From assembly GCF_002291445.1 (NCBI RefSeq), contig NZ_CP014137.1:2294001-2358000 (forward strand): 64,000 nucleotides of DNA, read 5' to 3'. The translations under genes were made by a program, and so were the position numbers. Shown one piece after another: positions 7,651 through 15,181 of the stretch. Position 1 is the stretch's first letter, and every line of letters starts with the position of its first letter. The DNA is from Brenneria goodwinii. Lineage in GTDB: Bacteria > Pseudomonadota > Gammaproteobacteria > Enterobacterales > Enterobacteriaceae. The notes under the pieces are model-generated. The model made no database searches and had not been told where the DNA came from. It saw only the letters and a list, made by a program, of their open reading frames with translations.

Positions 7651-10083
7651 TCACAGCGTATGCTCGGTGCGGGCAATAATATCGTCCTGGGTATCGGGCG
7701 ACAGCGCGGTGAAAAACGCCGAATAACCCGCCACGCGTACCACCAGGTCACGATATTGGTCGGGATGTTGTTTCGCCGCCATCAGCGTTTCGCGCGAGAC
7801 AATATTGTACTGAATATGCCAGCCTTTATGCACTTCGAAGAAGGTACGCAGCAGCGCCATCAGCTTATGGCGATCGTTAAGATTATCCAGCGTCGACGGG
7901 TTCAGCTTCTGGTTCAGCAATACGCCGCCCAATATTGACCCGGTAGGCAGTTTGCCAATGGAACCGATCACCGCCGTCGGCCCCAGATGGTCGGTGCCGG
8001 ACGCCGGGCTAGCCCCTTCGGCCAACGGCGCGTGGGCTTTGCGCCCGTCCGGCGTCGCCATGGTCGCGGCGCCGAACGGCACGTTGGCGGAAATGGACGA
8101 CGTCCCCGCGTAATAGTTGCCGCCGATCGGCCCGCGCCCGTAACGCGGGTTGTGGTAACGCTGAAGCTCGGTGATATAGGTCTGATAGGCGCGCACCAGC
8201 AGTTCATCGACGCTGTCGTCGTCATTGCCGTATTTCGGCGCCAGATTGATCAAACGCTGGCGCAATTGCTCATTCGCTGCGCCGGCAAAATCGCTCGCCA
8301 ACGCCTGCGCCAGCTGTTGCTGACCGACCACCCCCTGTTCAAACACCAGTTTTTTCACCGCCGCCAGGCTGTTGCCCAGATTGGCGATGCCCACCTGCAG
8401 GCCGGAAACCCAATCATATTTCGCGCCGCCCTGCTTGATGCTTTTCGCCCGCTCGATACAGTCATCCACCAGCGCCGAACACAGAATATCGTGCGCATTC
8501 TCTTCAAGCACGGTGTCGACCACATACTCAATTTCAATCGATTTACGCGTGTAATAGCGAATTTGGTTGTCCCATGCCTGCATGACCCGATCAAAGTTCT
8601 CGAAGTTGCCCTGTGACAGACGCGATACCTGCGGCAGGAAAACGTTGCCGCTGGTGGCATCGCATCCCCCTTCAAGGGCGGCCAGCATCACGCGGGCAAA
8701 GTTGATGAAACTCATGCCGGTACAGCGGTATCCCCATTTTCCCCCCACCGCCGTTTCGATACAGCCAATCGCGGCGTATTGATAGGCATCTTCCGGTTCA
8801 ACGCCCAGACGGATGAACTCGGGAATAACGATTTCATCGTTGTTGAAAGCCGGCATACCAAAACCACAGCGGATCACCTGTACGCAGGCATCGAGAAAAT
8901 CGTCGCTGATGCCCGCATGATAACGCACGCTCAGGTTCGGCTGGGTTGAACGCAGGCGGCCGCATGACTCCAGAATGGCGTAAGAGAGCGGATTCACCGC
9001 GTCCATCGGCTCGCCGTCGATCAGATTCTGTCCGCCGATGGTGACATTCTGATAAAGCGGGCTGCCGGCGGAGGCTTTCGAGTGCGAACCCGAGCGGATC
9101 TTGTTGACCTCAAGCAGCTTAAGCCAGCAGCTCTGCAGCATCTCGATGGCGTTCTCCCGCGTCAGCGTCTGTTGCAGTTCCACATCACGGCGATAGTACG
9201 GATAGAGATATTGATCCATCCGCCCGAAAGAGACCGAGTGGCCATTGGATTCGATCTGCAACGCCAGTTGTATGAAGTAACACAGCTGTAACGCCTGATA
9301 GAAGGTTTGCGGCGGCCGATGCGCAATCAGATCGCAGTTTTCCGCAATCAGACGTAACTCCTGGCGGCGGGCATCGCGCGGCTCCGCCGCCGCCATATTT
9401 CTGGCCAATTCGGCGTAGCGCTTAATGTGCCGGCTCAGCGCGTCGAGCGTAATAGCAACGGCTTTCAGAAACTGTTCGCCGTGCAAATCGTCCAGCACCG
9501 TCAGGTCGATGCGCGAACGGCGTTCGGCCACTTTCTCACGTAATCCGTCCAGCCCTTTCTCCAGCAGCAGCGGAAAATTCACCGCCAGATGCGCATCGCC
9601 GGAGGTCATATTGCCTTCCGCTTTGATAATACCGCTCGCCAGCAGCGCTTTCTGCTCGTCGGTAAACATGCCGTAGCAGCGATCCTGTACGGTCTGCCCC
9701 CGCCACCACGGGCAGATCTGATGCAACACGCGTTTGTTCTCTTCGCTAACCGAGAAGCCGGCGCCGGGCCGATCGGCCAGATCGTCAATTTCCTTTTCAA
9801 TCCAGCTGACGGTGTATTCCGGAAAAATGGGCGCGGCGCGCACTTCGCTGGCCTGATTGCCGATAATCAGCTCGTCATGTTTAATCCAGATAGTGCGATT
9901 AGCCAGATGCCAGGCCAGCGCCAACGCACGGCGCACCGGAATCGGCTTGTCCATATTTTCCTGATAGACGCGGGTATAGTGCTGAGCGCGCTCGGTGCAT
10001 ACCGGCGGCTTTACGATATGAACCAGCGCGTTTTTATGCGCTTTAATACGCTCGCTCAGCATAGTTAAATTCAGGGTGGTCAT
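7651..10083 (-). CDS. ybiW: Glycyl radical enzyme YbiW (pyruvate formate-lyase family)
   Basis: An 810-residue glycyl radical enzyme, the same length as E. coli YbiW and very similar along its whole length. Radical chemistry uses Cys441 and Glu443 in the GCIE motif and the radical-bearing Gly786 in the C-terminal RVAGYSAFF loop. The GCIE signature and overall similarity place it nearer the dehydratase-like branch than true pyruvate formate-lyase, which has a Cys-Cys pair; the natural substrate of YbiW is not established. It is expected to be cytoplasmic and active only without oxygen. It lies four bases after its activase gene ybiY and has a GAGGA ribosome-binding site. A perfect FNR box upstream of ybiY agrees with anaerobic expression. 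Confidence 0.95.
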   Translation of the reverse strand: MTTLNLTMLSERIKAHKNALVHIVKPPVCTERAQHYTRVYQENMDKPIPVRRALALAWHLANRTIWIKHDELIIGNQASEVRAAPIFPEYTVSWIEKEIDDLADRPGAGFSVSEENKRVLHQICPWWRGQTVQDRCYGMFTDEQKALLASGIIKAEGNMTSGDAHLAVNFPLLLEKGLDGLREKVAERRSRIDLTVLDDLHGEQFLKAVAITLDALSRHIKRYAELARNMAAAEPRDARRQELRLIAENCDLIAHRPPQTFYQALQLCYFIQLALQIESNGHSVSFGRMDQYLYPYYRRDVELQQTLTRENAIEMLQSCWLKLLEVNKIRSGSHSKASAGSPLYQNVTIGGQNLIDGEPMDAVNPLSYAILESCGRLRSTQPNLSVRYHAGISDDFLDACVQVIRCGFGMPAFNNDEIVIPEFIRLGVEPEDAYQYAAIGCIETAVGGKWGYRCTGMSFINFARVMLAALEGGCDATSGNVFLPQVSRLSQGNFENFDRVMQAWDNQIRYYTRKSIEIEYVVDTVLEENAHDILCSALVDDCIERAKSIKQGGAKYDWVSGLQVGIANLGNSLAAVKKLVFEQGVVGQQQLAQALASDFAGAANEQLRQRLINLAPKYGNDDDSVDELLVRAYQTYITELQRYHNPRYGRGPIGGNYYAGTSSISANVPFGAATMATPDGRKAHAPLAEGASPASGTDHLGPTAVIGSIGKLPTGSILGGVLLNQKLNPSTLDNLNDRHKLMALLRTFFEVHKGWHIQYNIVSRETLMAAKQHPDQYRDLVVRVAGYSAFFTALSPDTQDDIIARTEHTL

Positions 10084-10087
10084 AGGT

Positions 10088-10987
10088 CTATCCTCTCAAT
10101 GTGACTTTCAGCCCTTTTGCCTGTGCGTAATGCTCTGCAAAAGCCAGTAGTTCGGGATCGTTCAACGGCTTATCCGCGGCAAGATAAGCCTGGTTTAACA
10201 ACGCATACTTATTCATGCCCAGCGTGTGATAAGGCAGAAAATGAATATCGGCGACGTTCAGCTCATCGGCGGCGAAGTCGGTTATCGCCCTGACCGCCGT
10301 TTCATTGGCATTGAAGTTCGGGATCAGCGGCACGCGAATGGTGAGCGCTTTCCCGGCGCGCACGACGTTGTGCAGATTTTTCATCACCCGCCGGGCGGAG
10401 CCGTCCGTCCACTCACGGAACACCTGCTCATCCACGTGTTTGAGATCGGCCAGAAAGAGATCGATATGGGGCAATGCGGGTTCAATATAGGACCAGGGCA
10501 CATGCAGGCAGGTTTCCACCGCCGTGTGCATCCCCTCTTCATGGCAGCGTTGCAACAGCGCGCCGGCGGCATCAGGCTGCATAAAGGGTTCGCCGCCGGA
10601 CAGCGTTACGCCGCCGCCGCTGCGCTGGTAAAACGGCATATCGCGCCGCACGATCGCCATGATGTTATCCAGGTCGAACGCCTCGCCGCAGACCGTCAGC
10701 GCCTGCGTCGGGCAGCAGGTTTGCAGGCGCGGGAAGTCGTTCTCTTTCAGCCGCTCGCGATAAATCACCACACCAGCCGGCGAGCGTTCAATAACATCCG
10801 GCGCCGCGCGCTGGCAGAGATCGCAATCGTCCAGACACAAACGGGCATCAAATAGCAGCTCTTTCTTTCTGGAACGACTTTCAGGATTCTGACACCAACG
10901 GCAGCCCAGCGAACAGCCTTTCAGAAATACCACGGTTCTGATACCTGGGCCGTCATGTGTGGAGTAGCGTTGTATATTGAAAATCAT
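10088..10987 (-). CDS. ybiY: Glycyl radical enzyme activase YbiY (radical SAM)
   Basis: A radical SAM protein of 299 residues that would install the glycyl radical on YbiW. It has the activase pattern: N-terminal RYSTHDGPGIRT, the iron-sulfur motif CSLGCRWC (CxxxCxxC), a ferredoxin-like insert with additional cysteines (CLDDCDLC), and GGGVTLSGGEP for SAM binding. The ATG at 10987 is preferred over a GTG one codon earlier because it matches the E. coli protein start. It is first in the ybiY-ybiW operon and divergent from fsaA, as in the related E. coli gene set, with regulation by oxygen suggested by the FNR box between them. Confidence 0.93.
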   Translation of the reverse strand: MIFNIQRYSTHDGPGIRTVVFLKGCSLGCRWCQNPESRSRKKELLFDARLCLDDCDLCQRAAPDVIERSPAGVVIYRERLKENDFPRLQTCCPTQALTVCGEAFDLDNIMAIVRRDMPFYQRSGGGVTLSGGEPFMQPDAAGALLQRCHEEGMHTAVETCLHVPWSYIEPALPHIDLFLADLKHVDEQVFREWTDGSARRVMKNLHNVVRAGKALTIRVPLIPNFNANETAVRAITDFAADELNVADIHFLPYHTLGMNKYALLNQAYLAADKPLNDPELLAFAEHYAQAKGLKVTLRG

Positions 10988-11047
10988 CACGTCGATCCGC
11001 TAATATTCTTCATACGAAGATTAAATTAGTTTCGAAAGAAAGTCATT

Positions 11048-11061
11048 TTGATTTATATCAA
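11048..11061. promoter_or_regulatory. FNR box between ybiY and fsaA
   Basis: TTGATTTATATCAA is a perfect match to the FNR consensus TTGAT-N4-ATCAA. It lies 61 bases upstream of the ybiY start and 71 bases upstream of fsaA, a fitting place to activate either or both genes when oxygen is absent. Function is inferred from the motif and from the oxygen-sensitive enzyme it precedes. Confidence 0.8.
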
Positions 11062-11131
11062 CAGTAATCCCTCTTTATCATTTTATACTTGGCAAAATTA
11101 GTGATAACTCACACTTTCAGAGGATAAACCT

Positions 11132-11794
11132 ATGGAATTCTACCTCGACACCGCCGACATCACCGCTGTAAAGCGTCTGGCGCGCATTTTCCCGCTGGCT
11201 GGCGTCACCACCAATCCGAGCATCATCGCCAGCGGCGGCATCCCCGTCGATCGGGTGCTGCCGGCGCTGCATGAAATATTGGGCGGCGAAGGCCGTCTGT
11301 TCGCCCAGGTCATGGCGCCGACGGCGAAAGGCATGGTGGAGGATGCGAAAAAACTGTCTGCCATCACCAGTAATGTGGTGGTGAAAGTACCGGTTACGGC
11401 GGAAGGGCTGGCGGCGATCAAAATACTGAAAACAGAAGGTATTCCGACCCTGGGCACGGCGGTGTACGGCGCGGGTCAGGGGTTGTTGTCCGCGCTGGCG
11501 GGGGCCGAGTACGTGGCGCCGTATGTTAACCGCATGGACGTCCAGGGCGGCGACGGTATTCAGACCGTGACCGATCTGCAAAAACTGCTGTCGCTGCACG
11601 CGCCGCAGGCGAAAGTGCTGGCCGCCAGTTTTAAGACCGCGCGCCAGGTGCTTAACTGTTTGCTGGCGGGTTGCGAAGCGGTGACGCTGCCGATCGACGT
11701 GGCGGAACAGTTTATCTCCGCGCCGGCGGTAAAAGCGGCGGTGGAAAAATTCGAGCACGACTGGAAACAGGCGTTCAACACGGCGACGTTATAG
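11132..11794 (+). CDS. fsaA: Fructose-6-phosphate aldolase
   Basis: A 220-residue class I aldolase of the small transaldolase-like family. It cleaves or forms fructose 6-phosphate from dihydroxyacetone and glyceraldehyde 3-phosphate. Length and sequence match E. coli FsaA closely: MEFYLDTADI at the start, GVTTNPSI, the Schiff-base lysine Lys85 in NVVVKVPVTAEG, and GAEYVAPYVNRMD. The start has an AGAGGA site seven bases upstream. It is divergent from ybiY-ybiW with a shared FNR box. The same genes are neighbours in E. coli, which supports a joint role in anaerobic use of a dihydroxyacetone- or glycerol-like compound, though that role is not proven. Confidence 0.95.
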   Translation: MEFYLDTADITAVKRLARIFPLAGVTTNPSIIASGGIPVDRVLPALHEILGGEGRLFAQVMAPTAKGMVEDAKKLSAITSNVVVKVPVTAEGLAAIKILKTEGIPTLGTAVYGAGQGLLSALAGAEYVAPYVNRMDVQGGDGIQTVTDLQKLLSLHAPQAKVLAASFKTARQVLNCLLAGCEAVTLPIDVAEQFISAPAVKAAVEKFEHDWKQAFNTATL

Positions 11795-11846
11795 GACGTT
11801 ATTTCTGGTTTCTACCCCACCCCAACCCTTCCCCCCCTTCGCAGGC

Positions 11847-12250
11847 TGTCTCTTAGTCACAAATGTAGGGGCTATGACGGGGTTTGCCGTTATCCGGCGT
11901 AAGAAATTATGCTGAGGAGATAGCAGGCTTAGGATGAGCCGCACGGACGCGGCGAAAGCTTGCGCCACGTCGGACAAAAACGCCGGGAGCGTTTTTGAAC
12001 AGCGCTTGCGCTGGCCCGTTAGGGCGAGTCTCAGGGATGAGACGAGTATTCCGTGTCGCAAGCGGTCCGTTAAGCCTGATACCGACGAAGGCATCGCGCA
12101 GCGACATAATTTAGCCGCAAGCCGGGGTTCATAGGGGGCTGGCGTCTGAGCCCCCTATGTCGGGCGCGTGCTATGACATAGCATAGAAATAGCGGCATTG
12201 TGGCGCACGAAACTATCTCCAAGTCCGCATAAAAATGTGACCAAGCGACA
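11847..12250. mobile_element. Repeated element, copy B, about 404 bp with terminal inverted repeats
   Basis: Its left end TGTCTCTTAGTCACAAATGT (11847-11866) is the inverted counterpart of its right end, which reads TGTCGCTTGGTCACATTTTT on the other strand (12250 to 12231); 13 of the first 15 bases agree. It contains the 53-base block identical to copy A, a minus-strand reading frame starting MSLRDAFVGI as in copy A, and a palindromic module (11993-12017) also found in both ERIC-like repeats of this window. No transposase gene fits inside, so it would be a non-autonomous element. No clear target-site duplication was seen. Confidence 0.6.
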
Positions 12251-12359
12251 ACAAAAAAGGGGGGGGCCGGGCGGGGTCATCAACGACTGCATTTCGAACT
12301 TTATCGGCAAACGCGGTATAGTAGCTGTTATTTTCTTCATTCCTTTTCATTTGGTTACT

Positions 12360-13106
12360 ATGAACGCACGGCAACAAAATATTATTCAGCTCGTCAATCA
12401 ACGAAAAAGCGTCAGCGTCAGCGAGCTGGCGCAGCTATCCGGCGTGTCGGAAGTCACCATCCGTCAGGATCTCAATACGCTGGAGCACAACAGCTACCTG
12501 AAGCGGGTACACGGTTACGCGATTGCGATAGAAAGCGATGATGTCGATGCTCGCATGCAAACTAACTTTCAATTGAAAAAATCGCTGGCCGAATACGCGA
12601 CGACCCTGATTGACGACGGCGACTGCGTGTTCATCGAAGGCGGCAGCACCAACGCCCTGCTGGCCCGCTACGCCGCCAATAACAAAAACGTCACCATTAT
12701 CACCGTCAGCCACTATATTGCGCATCTGCTGAAAGATACCGACTGCGACGTTATCACGCTCGGCGGCCTGTATCAGAAAAACAGCCAGTCGGTGGTCGGC
12801 CCGCTCACCCGCAGCGGCATTCAGCAGGTGCATTTTCATAAGGCGTTTATCGGCATCGACGGCTACCATCATGATACCGGCTTTACCGGCCGCAATATGA
12901 TGCGTTGCGACGTTATCGACGCCGTGCTGGCTAAAGGCGTCGAGACGATCGTGCTGACCGACTCCACTAAATTCGGGCTGATACAACCCTATTCGATCTC
13001 GACCGATCATCAGGTCAACCGGGTCATTACCGACACCCACTTGCCGCAGGAATATCGGGACAACATGGCGTCGCTGGGCATCAGGCTCGATCTGGTGGCG
13101 GAATAG
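12360..13106 (+). CDS. DeoR-family regulator, YciT-like
   Basis: A 248-residue sugar-metabolism type repressor. Residues 1-55 form the DeoR helix-turn-helix (VSVSELAQLSGVSEVTIRQDLNTLE). The rest is the ribose-isomerase-like effector domain with FIEGGSTNALLAR, DVITLGGLYQ, FIGIDGYH and VLTDSTKFG. It closely resembles E. coli YciT. The frame is open upstream to 12198, but that part lies in the repeated element, and the ATG at 12360 matches the family start. The upstream A7-G8 run (12252-12266) lies outside the coding region. It could regulate fsaA or the porin gene that converges on it; neither is shown by an operator I can recognise. Confidence 0.88.
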   Translation: MNARQQNIIQLVNQRKSVSVSELAQLSGVSEVTIRQDLNTLEHNSYLKRVHGYAIAIESDDVDARMQTNFQLKKSLAEYATTLIDDGDCVFIEGGSTNALLARYAANNKNVTIITVSHYIAHLLKDTDCDVITLGGLYQKNSQSVVGPLTRSGIQQVHFHKAFIGIDGYHHDTGFTGRNMMRCDVIDAVLAKGVETIVLTDSTKFGLIQPYSISTDHQVNRVITDTHLPQEYRDNMASLGIRLDLVAE

Positions 13107-13120
13107 GCGTCAGTCCGCAA

Positions 13121-13148
13121 CGGCCTCAATACACAGAACGAGAGGCCG
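13121..13148. terminator. Hairpin between convergent yciT-like and OprB genes
   Basis: CGGCCTC (13121-13127) pairs with GAGGCCG (13142-13148) and is followed by a T-rich run on the plus strand (TTTGTCTTCTTTC). A second hairpin, ACCGGCA with TGCCGG, lies at about 13191-13208 just beyond the porin stop codon. Together they could end transcription from both sides. The T-runs are imperfect. Confidence 0.45.
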
Positions 13149-13220
13149 CGCAGTTTGTCTTCTTTCAAACGCAGGGACGTTGTCGACGGACCGGCAATCC
13201 CTGCCGGCCCGCGGTCGCGG

Positions 13221-14600
13221 TCAAAGTCCGAGCAGCTTGTCCACCATGACGTTCAACTGCAGCCAGAAGGTATAGCCGTTTTCTGGCTTGACGCCGGAAT
13301 ACGGATACTGCCAGTTGCTGTTATTCCAGGTACGGGCGCCGATCATCTGTAAGTTGACCTCCGGCGTCAGCATGATGGAGGCATCGATGCTCAGTTGATA
13401 CTCGTTGTTCGGCACCTGCCAGCCGGTTCCGCCCGATACGTTATACATATCTTGCAGGTAGTTCTGCTCGCTGCTGGTCAGTTTGGCCCAGCGGAAAGTC
13501 AGGCCATAGCTGTCGTGAGGACGACTCTGCCACGGACCGGACCAGATCAGCCCGGTATCCGCCAGCGTGGCGATGCCCCGGTGAGCGTGCGACTGCAATG
13601 TCTGCGTTACGCTGCCATGCAGACTAATGGCGCTGGGCGCCGGATTCTGCGGATCGGCCCCGCCGTCGCGCCGCCACAGCGCCTTCTTGGCGGTGAGATA
13701 AACGCCGGAAACGCCGTCGTGAGTGCGCACCGCGGCGCTGCTGTCGTACACCTTGGACGTGCCATTCACCGTATAGTAGACGTCGTCGTACTCTTTGAAG
13801 TTATGGAACGCCATCACTTCCCAGTTAAAGGGATACGGCTCCTGCTGCCAGTTGACGCGCTTGGCTACGTTGGCGACCAGCAGGGTGTTGCCGCTGCCGA
13901 AGTCGTCGTCCCACCGCTCCCAGCCGTTGGTGAATGGAAACGCCTGATAGGTGCGCCAGGCGCCGATGCCGGACTCCAGCGCGGGGGTAAAGCGGTAGCC
14001 GATGCGCGCGCCCCAGCCGGCATATGGCGGCGGCGCAAATACCGCGGTTTCATTCAGCACGGTATTCACACAGGCCGACGGAATGTTGCAATTGGTGAAA
14101 CCGAAGAACTGTCCGGGATTGCTCTTCCCGGCTTCAATCGACAATCGATCGTTGAACAGCTTCTGCTCATAGGTAAAACGCATCAGATGCGCCGTCTTGG
14201 GAATGTAAGGCGGCGGGTTACCGGCCAGGACGCCGCCCGACTGGTTGCCAAGATCCAGATTATGGCTAAACGGCACCCACAGTTGCATGAAGTGGATGCT
14301 TCCGCCGGGAATCAACCCCATACGGTCGAGATCGAAATCCGCGCCGGCCATCAGCATCGTCAGCGTTTCATGGTTGTCCGTATCAATCCCGGCGCTGGGA
14401 TTGCCCAAATAAAGCTGGGAAGCGATCAGGTGCGGCGTAACGCCATGCTCCGCCAGCCATGATCCCGCTTCAGACAGCGGTCGACCCGACGGTTCCGCGT
14501 CATCGGCGGCCAGCGCCTCTCCCCCCGCCAGAAACATACCGGACGCTACAACGCCGGCGGACATCATTCTCGTCCACATATTACGGTGTGTTATTTTCAT
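13221..14600 (-). CDS. OprB-family carbohydrate-type porin
   Basis: A 459-residue outer-membrane protein. It starts with a signal peptide (cleavage expected after GGEALA, about residue 32), followed by LSEAGSWLAEHGVTPHL and a beta-barrel that ends in a C-terminal hydrophobic strand (WLQLNVMVDKLLGL). The pattern fits OprB-type channels, which let sugars or other small polar molecules diffuse in. It is last in the minus-strand catabolic cluster, behind the periplasmic flavoenzyme and separated from it by an ERIC repeat, so it may be transcribed separately. It may supply the cluster's substrate; the substrate itself is unknown. Confidence 0.82.
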   Translation of the reverse strand: MKITHRNMWTRMMSAGVVASGMFLAGGEALAADDAEPSGRPLSEAGSWLAEHGVTPHLIASQLYLGNPSAGIDTDNHETLTMLMAGADFDLDRMGLIPGGSIHFMQLWVPFSHNLDLGNQSGGVLAGNPPPYIPKTAHLMRFTYEQKLFNDRLSIEAGKSNPGQFFGFTNCNIPSACVNTVLNETAVFAPPPYAGWGARIGYRFTPALESGIGAWRTYQAFPFTNGWERWDDDFGSGNTLLVANVAKRVNWQQEPYPFNWEVMAFHNFKEYDDVYYTVNGTSKVYDSSAAVRTHDGVSGVYLTAKKALWRRDGGADPQNPAPSAISLHGSVTQTLQSHAHRGIATLADTGLIWSGPWQSRPHDSYGLTFRWAKLTSSEQNYLQDMYNVSGGTGWQVPNNEYQLSIDASIMLTPEVNLQMIGARTWNNSNWQYPYSGVKPENGYTFWLQLNVMVDKLLGL

Positions 14601-14972
14601 TGTCCTATCTCACAAAAAGCAATGAGACGGCAACAGGTCAGTCATTGAATGACAAAAAACGGCAGAGCGAATTATTCATCTCTACTCATGGCGGCTATTT
14701 ATTTTCGCTTTGCGCGTCATGAAAGAAAATCATCCTAAGACCCACGGCTATTAATGGGTGCTGAATAAGTTTTATACCGGCCCCTACGGGGCGAGGAATA
14801 AAGCCCCCCACAGGTAACTTGAAATATACCGGGTAGATTCACGCTCTTTTCGGTCATGAATAAAGTTAATGACGGTACGATAATAATTATTCGCTGATTG
14901 TCAGAATTATTATTAGCGCGCTGTTTCCGCCTCTGGTTGTCATTAATGCGGCACATTCCGTGCCGCATGGTT
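14601..14972. other. Non-coding stretch upstream of the OprB-type gene
   Basis: About 370 bases between the porin start and the ERIC repeat. No reading frame with a plausible start is seen. It should hold the porin promoter; a GTGCCGCATG/CATTCCGTGCCGC palindromic patch near 14945-14970 could belong to a terminator of the upstream operon. Confidence 0.35.
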
Positions 14973-15165
14973 TATACCCGTCATACTTCAAGTTGCATGT
15001 GCGTTGGCTTTCCTCGCTCACCCCAGTCACTTACTGGTGTAAGCTCCTGGGGATTCCCTGCTTCGCCGCGTGACTCAGCCTGCGGCTTCGCCCCTTCGGG
15101 GCCAGCGCAAGCGCTGTTCAAAACGCCATGCGTTTTGTCCTGCAACTCAAATTATTTAGGGTATA
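14973..15165. repeat. ERIC repeat with internal insertion
   Basis: The left end TATACCCGTCATACTTCAAG, the core CACCCCAGTCACTTACTGGT and GCTCCTGGGGATT, and the right end CTCAAATTATTTAGGGTATA match the enterobacterial repetitive intergenic consensus. The unit is about 193 bp instead of 127. The extra bases carry the module GGGGCCAGCGCAAGCGC, also present in copy B of the repeated element and in the ERIC-like unit at 27071. It lies 16 bases beyond the stop codon of the flavoenzyme gene. Confidence 0.9.
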
Positions 15166-15181
15166 TATCAATATTGATTTA

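Noticed and set aside
12252..12266. A7-G8 homopolymer as a phase-variation switch for the DeoR-type regulator
   Set aside because: The run lies about 95 bases before the preferred start codon, outside the coding region, so slippage would not shift the frame. An effect on promoter spacing cannot be excluded.
13395..14462. Long plus-strand reading frame of 355 codons opposite the OprB-type gene
   Set aside because: It is antisense to a gene with a signal peptide and porin-like composition, encodes an Arg/His/Gly-rich product typical of a shadow frame in GC-rich DNA, and lacks a ribosome-binding site.
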